Shown: positions 34,860-42,198 of the stretch, piece by piece
Layout: the number at the start of each line of letters is the position of its first letter
Position numbering within the stretch: the first letter of the stretch is position 1
From: Fibrella aestuarina BUZ 2
GTDB lineage: Bacteria; Bacteroidota; Bacteroidia; Cytophagales; Spirosomataceae
Direction: 5' to 3'
Assembly (NCBI RefSeq): GCF_000331105.1
Contig: NC_020054.1
Span: forward strand, 4,804,555-4,868,554
DNA length: 64,000 nucleotides
Made by a program: the position numbers and the translations under genes
The notes under the pieces: generated by a model
Database searches by the model: none
The model's input: only the letters and a program-made list of their open reading frames with translations
Told to the model about the DNA's origin: nothing

Positions 34860-35762
34860 CTATTTAACAGTATGGACAGGCCTGAAAACCGCGTCGGCTA
34901 TCGCGTTGAGTGACAGCAAATCAGCTAATGAATCACCCAGTTCGGGCAACGTACCCAGCGATTCGCGTAGCAACGTACCTACCTGCTGAAACACTCGTGC
35001 GGGGCTTTCTCCCGCCAGCCGCATCGCCCGAATTGACGTTGGCCCCGCCGCGCCACTCCCCGCCGATTTGGCCAGTTTCTGCCCCGACGCATCCAGCAGC
35101 AACGGATGGTGCCAGACCTGCGCCTCCAGGAACGTACCTGAATCTGCGATGGATTTGTCCGGGGAGAACGTACCCCGCTTCAGCCGTTCGGCCAGTTCGC
35201 GCTGCATCCGGGTCGAGTTGTACAGGTCCTGCCCACGCACCAGATGCGTGACGCCAAAGTCGATGTCGTCGGTGAGTGAGGCAATCTGATAAGCGGGCAG
35301 CCCATCGCGGCGGCGCACCACAAAATCGCCCCCATCATCGGCCCGAAACCGCCAGGCTACATCGAGCGCATCGAGGGGCAGGTGCTGGGTACGTATCGCG
35401 GCTGGGTACGTATCACCGAACTGGACCAACTGCTTCCGCGACCAGCCACAGGCATAGACCGCCTCCGCCGCTGCCAATTGGCCCAGCGTCGCCTCGTAGC
35501 GCGCCAGCCGGTGCCGTTGCGACCAGTTGGCCTCAAAGTCGTCGGGGCCGCTGGGGCCAAGGTCGTAGTCCAGCCCCAACCAATCGAGTGTGTAGAAAAT
35601 GTCGGCCACGTATTCGGGGCGCTTCCGATCGGCATCAAGGTCGTCGATGCGCAACAGCACCCGACCGCCCCGCTGCCGCGCCGCCAGCCACGTTAGCACG
35701 AAATTGACGGCGTTACCGATGTGCAGATACCCAGAAGGCGTTGGCGCAATACGAGTCAGCAT
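34860..35762 (-). CDS. Glutamyl-tRNA synthetase-like protein (GluQ-RS type)
   Basis: A 300-residue truncated class I synthetase. The HIGH-like motif is SGYLHIGNAVNF, the KMSKS-like motif is GQKLAKSAG, and catalytic-core segments are LRIDDLDADRKRPEYV and HLVRGQDLYNST. It lacks the anticodon-binding domain of full GluRS, which fits GluQ-RS, the enzyme that glutamylates queuosine on tRNA-Asp. The zinc-ligand Cys set of classical GluQ-RS is incomplete (only YACGWSR is seen), so the substrate remains uncertain. Confidence 0.8.
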   Translation of the reverse strand: MLTRIAPTPSGYLHIGNAVNFVLTWLAARQRGGRVLLRIDDLDADRKRPEYVADIFYTLDWLGLDYDLGPSGPDDFEANWSQRHRLARYEATLGQLAAAEAVYACGWSRKQLVQFGDTYPAAIRTQHLPLDALDVAWRFRADDGGDFVVRRRDGLPAYQIASLTDDIDFGVTHLVRGQDLYNSTRMQRELAERLKRGTFSPDKSIADSGTFLEAQVWHHPLLLDASGQKLAKSAGSGAAGPTSIRAMRLAGESPARVFQQVGTLLRESLGTLPELGDSLADLLSLNAIADAVFRPVHTVK

Positions 35763-35766
35763 AATT

Positions 35767-35857
35767 TAATGTATGATGCACGACGAATAATGTACAATGC
35801 TTGCTAGGCCAATGGCAACAACTTCACTGTACATTCTTCATTGTGCATTATACATTA
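35767..35857. repeat. Inverted repeat overlapping the kdsB 3' end
   Basis: TAATGTATGATGCACGACG on the left and its imperfect complement (CATTGTGCATTATACATTA) on the right have about 30-bp arms with a few mismatches. The right arm encodes the last residues and stop of KdsB. Confidence 0.7.
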
Positions 35858-36581
35858 TCTTCTCCAGGTCCTCCGGCGTGTCGATACCCACGGTTTCCAA
35901 TTCGGTTTCGACGACGCGGATGCGGAAGCCGTTTTCGAGCCAGCGAAGCTGTTCCAACGCTTCGGCCCGTTCGAGCGATGAGGGCGGTAGTTGTGTGATC
36001 TGCGCCAGCACGTCGGTGCGGTAGGCGTAGAGGCCAATGTGTTTGAAATAGGTATGGTGCTGAAGCCACTCGGCCTGCGGGCGATCGCGCTGGTACGGGA
36101 TGGGTTGCCGGCTGAAATAGAGCGCTTCAGCAACGATACCGGCGCTGATCACCACCTTGGGCGAATTGGGGTTGAGCAACACGGCGGGGTCGGTGATACG
36201 CTTGATGAGCGTAGCCAGTTCGGTCGTGCCATCGAGGACCGCCGTCAGCCGGTCGATCTGCTCAGGCTGAATAAACGGTTCGTCGCCCTGGATATTCACC
36301 ACGTATTGGTACGCGCCGTCCACCTGTGCCACCACCTCCTGGCAACGATCGGTGCCGCTTTGGTGGTGGGGGCTCGTCATCACCACGGTCGCGCCAAACG
36401 CCGCCACGTGTTCGCGGATGCGCTCGTCGTCGGTCGCCACCACCACGTCGGTCAGCGAGGTGGCCTGCCGGGCTTGCTCTACCACCCGCCGGATCATGCT
36501 TTTTCCGTGAATATCGACGAGCGCTTTCCCGGGAAAACGGGTCGACCCGTAGCGCGCCGGAATTATACCAAGAATCTCCAT
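35838..36581 (-). CDS. kdsB: 3-deoxy-manno-octulosonate cytidylyltransferase
   Basis: KdsB activates Kdo as CMP-Kdo for the LPS inner core. The 247-residue protein has the nucleotide-binding N-terminus IIPARYGSTRFPGKAL, then VVATDDERI, VNIQGDEPFI and HIGLYAYR, all canonical. I start at MEILGIIPARYGS rather than six residues earlier. The last residues (MYNAQ) are encoded by the arm of an intergenic repeat. It is the last core gene before the prophage integrase. Confidence 0.94.
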   Translation of the reverse strand: MEILGIIPARYGSTRFPGKALVDIHGKSMIRRVVEQARQATSLTDVVVATDDERIREHVAAFGATVVMTSPHHQSGTDRCQEVVAQVDGAYQYVVNIQGDEPFIQPEQIDRLTAVLDGTTELATLIKRITDPAVLLNPNSPKVVISAGIVAEALYFSRQPIPYQRDRPQAEWLQHHTYFKHIGLYAYRTDVLAQITQLPPSSLERAEALEQLRWLENGFRIRVVETELETVGIDTPEDLEKIMYNAQ

Positions 36582-36700
36582 GAAGGCGTTTTCTTGCAAA
36601 TATGCCCGAACTTATAACTACAGAACGTTATGGAACTAAGCGTTCTGCAAGGGCCTTTTTTGCGGTGTTTTGGTGATACTGTGGAACGTTAAGTTCCATG

Positions 36701-38149
36701 TTATTCTTCGGTTTGTTTCAGTGGTGTTTCAGTGGGATCACCCTGTTGACCGGCTTCTGATTTTGTCCGCCGCCGCATGTAGACGTCATCATTGGCGGAA
36801 TCGACCACGGTCTGCTTAAACCGGGAAACGTACCGTTGGGTATAGTCGAGGCGGCTATGCTGCAACGTCATCTGTACCTTTCGGATATCCCCACTGGCCT
36901 CGTAGAGGTCGTCGGCAAATTTGTGCCTGGCCGTGTGCATGGTGATGCGGGGGTTGACGCCAAACTCTTTGGCGATCTGCTTCAGCAAGATACCGATGTA
37001 GGAGATCCGCTTCGAAATCTCCGGCCCCAGATCCTCTTCGCTCAGGAAGCGCAGGCGCTGGGGCAGAAACGGAAATACGAATTCGTCCGGTGCTTTGTCC
37101 GCCAGATACGGGGCTAGTTTATCGAGCAGATACGGCTCGACCAGCACGCTTTTCATCTTATCCCGTTTATCACTGATGTAGTGCAGCCGCGTCACCTGAG
37201 CGGATTCCCCATTGACAATGGCCCACACTTTTTCAAACTGTTCCGCCCGCAGCGAGATCAGGTCACCGATTCGGATGCCATGCAGGTAGTAGGATGCCAG
37301 ATAGGCGATCCGTACCGCTTCCCGGGTACGATCCGCCCGTTTCAGTTGAGGCACCGGCGTATTCTCCCAGCGCATCAGTTCGGCATCGGTCAAGCGCTCA
37401 ACCTCGGTATCCGTACGGGGGAGGCGTAGGCCTCGCGTGGGATCGCTCTCGCTGGGTAATTTGTATTTGACAATATACGCCGTCACGTGCTGGCGGAATC
37501 GGTGAAGCCGATCGGAGACTGAGTTCCGGCGGCGGGCCGGGGTGTAGCGCGAGTTTACTGCGGGTTTGTTGAGTAACCAGCTTTCCCATTCCAGCACGAC
37601 ATCTTCCGTGAGCTGACTGAAGTGAATCGCGGGTCGATCAGGATCAAAGGCCGGGTCGAGTTCGCCGGGCAGGGGCTTACGTGGTTTCTTCTTGGGCGTA
37701 TCATAATCGAAGAGAAACTTGCGTAGGCTGTTGAGCATGGCCTGATGACAGCTCACCAGGCCGCGGTTCTTGTTGCGGCGCCAACGGTCAATTTGGGCCT
37801 CGACAAAATCGCTGAACGTGGTTTCCTGCTGGCCCAGCAATTTGTCTTTCACCTGCTGGGCGGTGTACACGGCGTGCGGGTTGGCCTGAACTAACCTTTT
37901 TTTCAAGGTCTCGATTCGATCATCCCAGGCTTTCAGCGTCGTGTTCAGCAGCGCCTGATTCGGATGGGAACGCCGTATCCAGTTCCTCTTCTGGGCGTTG
38001 CCCTCGGCATTGAAATATTTTTCCTGAACGTAAACGGTGGTATCGACGTATTTCGATTTCCGCTGGCTGGTGATACGCATCATCACCAGTTGCTGGCCAT
38101 CGGACTGTCGCACGGTGGTATTGAGGAAAAACGCGTGTGTAATCGCCAT
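36701..38149 (-). CDS. int: Prophage tyrosine recombinase (integrase)
   Basis: A 482-residue integrase, complete by motif. It has an N-terminal arm-type domain (residues ~1-100), a SAM-like core-binding domain (~130-250) and a catalytic domain with Arg in HGIRIGDLISL, Lys in DKRDKMKSV, HxxR in HTARHKF, His in LQHSRLDY and Tyr in YTQRYVSRF. It lies 9 nt downstream of the repressor gene on the same strand, so the two share a transcript. It marks the left end of the prophage, about 120 nt from kdsB. Confidence 0.93.
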   Translation of the reverse strand: MAITHAFFLNTTVRQSDGQQLVMMRITSQRKSKYVDTTVYVQEKYFNAEGNAQKRNWIRRSHPNQALLNTTLKAWDDRIETLKKRLVQANPHAVYTAQQVKDKLLGQQETTFSDFVEAQIDRWRRNKNRGLVSCHQAMLNSLRKFLFDYDTPKKKPRKPLPGELDPAFDPDRPAIHFSQLTEDVVLEWESWLLNKPAVNSRYTPARRRNSVSDRLHRFRQHVTAYIVKYKLPSESDPTRGLRLPRTDTEVERLTDAELMRWENTPVPQLKRADRTREAVRIAYLASYYLHGIRIGDLISLRAEQFEKVWAIVNGESAQVTRLHYISDKRDKMKSVLVEPYLLDKLAPYLADKAPDEFVFPFLPQRLRFLSEEDLGPEISKRISYIGILLKQIAKEFGVNPRITMHTARHKFADDLYEASGDIRKVQMTLQHSRLDYTQRYVSRFKQTVVDSANDDVYMRRRTKSEAGQQGDPTETPLKQTEE

Positions 38150-38158
38150 GATCTACGC

Positions 38159-39202
38159 TTACAGTGGCCCGTCGAGACGGTGAGGCAGGTGAAAAAACAG
38201 GCTGATGTCGTCTTTAGGCACGGAGATATAGGCGCCAGCCCCTTCCTGATAAGGTGCCAGCAGGATACTGGGTTCTGCGGTGGCCAGCGTGTTGCGCTCA
38301 ATGCGCCGGACCAGGAACCGACCATGCTTGGTCAGCAGGGCAACCAACCCCTCGTCGAGCAGGTGGTAAACGCTTTCCTGCAGGAGCTGAGCCAGCACCC
38401 AGTCGCCGGCCACCAGCTTGGGCTCCATGCGATCGTAGGCCCCGATTTCGAGCGCGTAAAAATCCGTGATCTTACCGGCCAGTTTCCCACCGACGACGCG
38501 CTTCATCAAGCGGCTATCGACGTATTGAATCGCGCGATCGGGTTCCCGGCTGCCGGTGGCGGGGTGAAACGGGGCTTTTAACTCGTCCATGCGTTCGGGC
38601 GTGAGCTCGGCCCGCAGCGACACCGATACGCGGGGGATGGGGAACGAGCCGGTATCGCTACCAGGCAGGGGCAGTACGACGTCGTCGACGCCGAAGATAT
38701 CGACCTCGGTAACGGTTCGATTGAGCAGCTTGGAGAATGCCTGCACGAGTTCTTTCCTGATCTTTTTCCCGATCTGGCGCGTCGCCCGCTCGTACCGATT
38801 ATAGCTCGACCTCCCTTTCTCCATCAGGTCGGCTACCTGCGCCGACTTGAGGTTATTACGCTCACGGAAGCGGCGCAGGCGAGTGCCGTCCCATTCCCGT
38901 TTATCCTCTGACCGGCCTATGCTCAGGCTCAACGGCAGTTCGGTACCTTCCGTGGTCAGCCAGTCGACGGGGATGTTCACCGCATCGGCGATCTGGGTGA
39001 GCGTTTTGCGGGTTACGGTCGTCTTGGGCTTGGGTCGCTGGAGGCGCGACATCGTGGCTGGGCTGATACCGACCTGATCGGCGAAGTGGCCTGGTCGCAT
39101 ATCGAGCAGGTCCAGGAGCAGGTGCATCTTGGCGGCGACTATGTCGGCCGATACGCGGTTCTGATCGTCGTTACTGGATGGGGTTGTTGAGTTAGCAGGC
39201 AT
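38159..39202 (-). CDS. Prophage repressor, two HTH domains + inactive S24-like domain
   Basis: A 347-residue DNA-binding protein. HTH 1 (~25-85) contains DQVGISPATMSRLQRP; HTH 2 (~108-165) contains SAQVADLMEKGRSSYNRYER. The C-terminal half has the LexA/CI S24 fold (FYALEIGAYDRMEPKLVAGD, later FLVRRIER). Where active S24 proteins read GDSM, this reads YDRM, and the usual Lys before R is Arg, so both catalytic residues seem lost and RecA-driven self-cleavage is unlikely. It probably represses the divergent early genes through the palindromic operators nearby. Confidence 0.8.
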   Translation of the reverse strand: MPANSTTPSSNDDQNRVSADIVAAKMHLLLDLLDMRPGHFADQVGISPATMSRLQRPKPKTTVTRKTLTQIADAVNIPVDWLTTEGTELPLSLSIGRSEDKREWDGTRLRRFRERNNLKSAQVADLMEKGRSSYNRYERATRQIGKKIRKELVQAFSKLLNRTVTEVDIFGVDDVVLPLPGSDTGSFPIPRVSVSLRAELTPERMDELKAPFHPATGSREPDRAIQYVDSRLMKRVVGGKLAGKITDFYALEIGAYDRMEPKLVAGDWVLAQLLQESVYHLLDEGLVALLTKHGRFLVRRIERNTLATAEPSILLAPYQEGAGAYISVPKDDISLFFHLPHRLDGPL

Positions 39203-39233
39203 GAGGTGGCTCCTGAAAAAAAGGCGTAAAAAA

Positions 39234-39252
39234 ATCGCTCACTTGATAGCAA
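39234..39252. promoter_or_regulatory. Variant operator between repressor and Cro-like gene
   Basis: Read on the minus strand this is TTGCTATCAAG followed by a TG insertion and AGCGAT. The first 11 bases are identical to the operator at 50892. It lies in the divergent control region. Confidence 0.6.
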
Positions 39253-39269
39253 CTCTGCGTTGCATTTTT

Positions 39270-39277
39270 TACTTTTG
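39270..39277 (+). promoter_or_regulatory. Candidate early promoter -7 box TACTTTTG
   Basis: TACTTTTG matches TAnnTTTG. The TTG inside the variant operator at 39243 lies 24 nt upstream, somewhat far for a -33 box. It would drive the Cro-like gene starting at 39346. Confidence 0.5.
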
Positions 39278-39345
39278 AAAGTAATAATTAACAGACAGCG
39301 GAAAGAAAGGCGTTTTGTCTTATCAAACCAGACATTTTTCGACAA

Positions 39346-39630
39346 ATGGACAGATTTTTTGGGCGACTGGGTTATCGGCTGGGCTTACGGCGAATCGCTG
39401 ACAAGTCCGGGGTCAATTACCATACCGTGAGTAGACTGCTCAAGGGCGGGCCACCAGCGGGCGGCACGAAGGTGCGTTTGTCCACGCATAACGTCGAGAT
39501 CCTCGACAATGTCGAGACGATGATGGACGAGCGAATTCAGGAGTTGCTGGACGAGATAAAGGAGATCAACGCGCACAAACCTGTATTACGGCAATGGAAG
39601 AAAGCCTTGTTGGGCGAGGTAACGCCCTAA
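39346..39630 (+). CDS. Cro-like HTH protein
   Basis: A 94-residue protein with a helix-turn-helix at about residues 14-35 (LRRIADKSGVNYHTVSRLLK) and a helical C-terminus rich in Glu and Lys. It is the first gene transcribed away from the repressor, the position of cro or cII in lambdoid phages. It probably competes with the repressor for operators or activates another early gene. Which of the two cannot be told from sequence. Confidence 0.65.
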   Translation: MDRFFGRLGYRLGLRRIADKSGVNYHTVSRLLKGGPPAGGTKVRLSTHNVEILDNVETMMDERIQELLDEIKEINAHKPVLRQWKKALLGEVTP

Positions 39631-39656
39631 AGCAACTCCCTCCTATACCAGCCCAG

Positions 39657-40040
39657 ATGGGGTTTCTGGCTCCGGAGGTAATAGCTTATTTTCAGGAGCT
39701 GAGCGGCATTGTGGTCGCTGTGCAGCAGGAATTGCTTGACATGAAGGTGCTGACCGTTGGCGGAGCCGATGGTACGTTGTCGCGCTATCAGGCTATGGAG
39801 TTCTTAGGCCTCAAGCATGCGAAATTCAATCTGATCAAGGAGCAGCTGACGAAGGCCGGTTCGCCCGGACGCCCCCGTTATACGCTGCAATCCTGCATGG
39901 CTTGGTTGCAGCAAAAGAAACCCATTAGCCAGGTCGATATGGCCCGGCGACTGGACCACGCCTTACTGGCTGGCAACAAAGAGAGCCAACGTGCGTCGCT
40001 TCGCCGGCCGCAACCGCATGCCGTTTTTTCGGCGCAGTGA
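39657..40040 (+). CDS. Winged-helix protein, excisionase-like
   Basis: About 127 residues from the ATG at 39657. The centre (LSRYQAMEFLGLKHAKFNLI, then SPGRPRYTLQSCMAWLQQ) fits a MerR/excisionase-type winged helix that binds DNA. An earlier ATG at 39594 overlaps the previous gene and adds residues that look like out-of-frame translation, so I prefer the later start. In this position it may be an excisionase or an early regulator. Its stop is immediately followed by an operator palindrome. Confidence 0.55.
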   Translation: MGFLAPEVIAYFQELSGIVVAVQQELLDMKVLTVGGADGTLSRYQAMEFLGLKHAKFNLIKEQLTKAGSPGRPRYTLQSCMAWLQQKKPISQVDMARRLDHALLAGNKESQRASLRRPQPHAVFSAQ

Positions 40041-40058
40041 ATTGCTATTAAGAGCAAT
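40041..40058. promoter_or_regulatory. Operator palindrome ATTGCTATTAAGAGCAAT
   Basis: An 18-bp imperfect palindrome directly after the stop of the winged-helix gene. It matches the sites at 41064, 43170 and 50892 and probably binds the prophage repressor or Cro-like protein. Confidence 0.75.
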
Positions 40059-40089
40059 TAATCCGATTACGCGTACCAATAAAATCAAT

Positions 40090-40203
40090 ATGCAGTCTAT
40101 GAACACGTCGCACATCCCAACACCTACTCTGTCGCCGCCGCCTCGACGACGTCCCGATTTTTCACCTGCAACCCGGTCCGGCTCGTATGGTGAAGAAAGA
40201 TGA
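40090..40203 (+). CDS. Possible 37-residue leader ORF
   Basis: An ATG 31 nt after the operator opens a 37-codon frame, Pro/Ser/Arg-rich (TPTLSPPPRRRPDFS). Its stop overlaps the start of the next gene. It could be a leader peptide or simply untranslated leader; no family is recognised. Confidence 0.3.
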   Translation: MQSMNTSHIPTPTLSPPPRRRPDFSPATRSGSYGEER

Positions 40204-40543
40204 AATGATGGCCGACCTCGTTTACTTCGAGGCGACCCAGTTCGGGGTCAATGAACGCATTTTCGTCCGGGAACTCGCCGCCCGCGCCGCCAACGAACAG
40301 CCCGTTTTCATCTTCGCCGACATCGTCGATCGTCGCCCTTATCGGCAGCGTGAAGTCGAGTTAAACCGGTACTACACAACCCAGGCCGACGCCTGGGCGG
40401 CGGTGGTACGCGTACGGCTCGAACTGCTGATGGAAGCCTTAGCCTCGTTCTATCATCATCGCCCCCCGAAGCCCGGCGCTATTCACGATCCAGTCACAAC
40501 CAGCCCCCTGCAATGGACACGAATCGCATGCATGAACTCTTAG
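40187..40543 (+). CDS. Hypothetical phage protein
   Basis: A 118-residue protein, mainly helical, with an acidic segment (FIFADIVDRRPYRQREVELN) and a Trp/Ala-rich helix (YYTTQADAWAAVVRVRLELL). No family recognised. It lies in the early operon downstream of the operator at 40041 and overlaps the next gene by 31 nt, as do many genes in this phage. Confidence 0.6.
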   Translation: MVKKDEMMADLVYFEATQFGVNERIFVRELAARAANEQPVFIFADIVDRRPYRQREVELNRYYTTQADAWAAVVRVRLELLMEALASFYHHRPPKPGAIHDPVTTSPLQWTRIACMNS

Positions 40544-40989
40544 ATGAGTTGCAGGTCTGGATAACCGATTTCAGGTCCGAATTGCCGCCATACGTACCGC
40601 TGGAGGCCACCGAGCGCGTGAGTCATACCCGGCCAATCCAGAGTCTGGGGCAACTGCTGAAAACGTTGAAAACGACGCCGGTGGTGCCCCAGTACCCGCC
40701 GCTGGCCAACGTGACAACGACGCCGATCGGCACGACGCTTGCCTACGAACGGCTCGATTACTGGGTGGCCGATATCGGGAAGCTCGATCCAGATGATCTG
40801 GACGCCTGGGATCGCCACCGCGCCGCGCTGATGGTCTTCGTACAGAACGGTCATAGCCTGCAGGCCGCCGAGGCGATGGAGCTGTTGCTTCAGCACGCAG
40901 CAACGCAGTATATCGGCTACGATCGCTACGCGAAAAAGAAGAAGTTTTTTTACCTCCCGTTTCCTGACGACGCAGATGCGGCTACCTGA
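40513..40989 (+). CDS. Hypothetical phage protein
   Basis: A 158-residue protein starting MDTNRMHELLDELQVWITDF, with an acidic centre (DIGKLDPDDLDAWDRHRAAL) and a Lys/Phe-rich C-terminus (YDRYAKKKKFFYLPFPDD). No domain recognised. It is the last gene before the operator at 41064 and the replication initiator, so it may act in early regulation or replication; that is inference from position only. Confidence 0.6.
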   Translation: MDTNRMHELLDELQVWITDFRSELPPYVPLEATERVSHTRPIQSLGQLLKTLKTTPVVPQYPPLANVTTTPIGTTLAYERLDYWVADIGKLDPDDLDAWDRHRAALMVFVQNGHSLQAAEAMELLLQHAATQYIGYDRYAKKKKFFYLPFPDDADAAT

Positions 40990-41063
40990 CGCTCAGGCCA
41001 TCCTGACCGCTGTGGCCGTCGTGTCGCAGCGGTCAGGTACGGCGAGCCGATCCGGTAGCGTAT

Positions 41064-41081
41064 ATTGCTCTTGATAGCAAT
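41064..41081. promoter_or_regulatory. Operator palindrome ATTGCTCTTGATAGCAAT
   Basis: Reverse complement of the operator type at 40041, placed 10 nt before the initiator ATG at 41092. Its TTG can be misread as the start codon of the gene. Repressor bound here would block transcription or initiation directly. Confidence 0.75.
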
Positions 41082-41091
41082 TTTAGCCCTA

Positions 41092-42198
41092 ATGAGTGAT
41101 TATGATATTTTTAAACTGAACCGGCGCTGGTGGAATTTTTATTCGCGCTACCCCGGGAAGCGGAATCCATCGATGGGGCTGCTCTACTACTGGCTGGTCG
41201 AATCGGCCAATCAGGAGCGGTGGCCCGCCCAGTTCGAGATGGCCCCGAAAACGGCGATGGATGCCATCGGGGTGCAGAGTCGGACGACCTACGACAAGCT
41301 GCTGGACCAACTCTCGGCCTGGGGCTTCATTACGGTAAAACGGAGAGGCCTCAACCAGCACGTGCCGCAACTGATCGCTTTGTCAAAAAATGATAAAGCA
41401 AGTGACGAAGCAATCCATGCTGTGTTTGATCGTGCCTTATCAAATTTTGATAAAGCAGCTGACAAAGCGGCTGGCGAGGCAACGGATACCGAAGCCGATC
41501 CGAAGCCGGACGATGAGCCTGCTGGTTTGCCAACTGCCTTACCAGAAAATGATAAAGCAGATGATAGACCGACTGAAAATGCTTTGCCAGAAAATGATAA
41601 AGCAGATGATAAAGCAGACGGGTTTGCTTTGTCAAATTTTGATAAAGCGGCGGGGGGTGTACCTATAGAGTTAAAACATGTAAACCCTGAACACACACAA
41701 TCTCCCGCGGGTGAGCGTGCGGATGGGCGTGAGCCGGTCGATGGAATTGACCCGGCGTTTCTGACCGATCCGGCTGAGCCCAAGCCCGGTGATGGCCAGC
41801 CCCCAAAAGCCCCCCCCGGTTCCGGCGCCCCCCCCCGGATTGATCCGTACCGGGGCATCAAGGAGCGAGCCGAGGCGTGTAACGTCCCGTTTTCGCGCTG
41901 GTTCAAGGCTTACGACTACAACGCAACCATGAATCAGGCCATGCAGGCCTGGATCGCACTGACCGATGACGAGCGGGAGTTGGCGATGCAACATACCCCG
42001 GAGTATGTCCGGTCAAAACCGCAAAAGCAATTCCGAGGCTACCCCGTCAACTACCTGATTGAGAAGAAATTCAACGACGAAATCGTGTACCGCAATGCAA
42101 AAGAAAACCCCAAGTCTAACCCCGGAACAGGCAGCCGAGCCAAACTCAACCGATCAACCACTCAGCGAGACGACATCAGCATCGACGGCGACTTCTAA
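41092..42198 (+). CDS. DnaD/phage O-like replication initiator
   Basis: A 368-residue protein. The N-terminal winged-helix domain (~1-95: LYYWLVESANQERWPAQFEM, then RTTYDKLLDQLSAWGFITVK) is of the DnaD/replication-protein type. A repetitive acidic linker (~95-190) reads LSNFDKAADK and LPENDKADD in turn. The C-terminal region (~255-340) resembles the DnaD tail. The start is set at MSDYDIFKLN because upstream codons lie in the operator. The linker DNA contains five palindromic repeats that may be the origin. A DnaC-like gene follows. Confidence 0.75.
   Translation: MSDYDIFKLNRRWWNFYSRYPGKRNPSMGLLYYWLVESANQERWPAQFEMAPKTAMDAIGVQSRTTYDKLLDQLSAWGFITVKRRGLNQHVPQLIALSKNDKASDEAIHAVFDRALSNFDKAADKAAGEATDTEADPKPDDEPAGLPTALPENDKADDRPTENALPENDKADDKADGFALSNFDKAAGGVPIELKHVNPEHTQSPAGERADGREPVDGIDPAFLTDPAEPKPGDGQPPKAPPGSGAPPRIDPYRGIKERAEACNVPFSRWFKAYDYNATMNQAMQAWIALTDDERELAMQHTPEYVRSKPQKQFRGYPVNYLIEKKFNDEIVYRNAKENPKSNPGTGSRAKLNRSTTQRDDISIDGDF
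41377..41655. repeat. Five palindromic iterons inside the initiator gene
   Basis: Units begin at 41377, 41434, 41536, 41581 and 41626. Each fits GCYTTRYCA-N4-TGATAAAGCR, an imperfect palindrome whose right half TGATAAAGC is invariant. They are in frame with each other and encode the repeated DKA linker. Placement inside an O-like initiator gene recalls the lambda origin. Confidence 0.7.

Noticed and set aside
36600..36700. Prophage attL core next to kdsB
   Set aside because: The spacer contains AACGTTATGGAACT and AACGTTAAGTTCC words, but I found no matching copy near 60 kb, so no attachment site is claimed.
41377..41655. CRISPR array
   Set aside because: The repeats are irregularly spaced (57, 102, 45, 45 nt), all in frame inside a coding gene, and spacers are not unique units of equal length.
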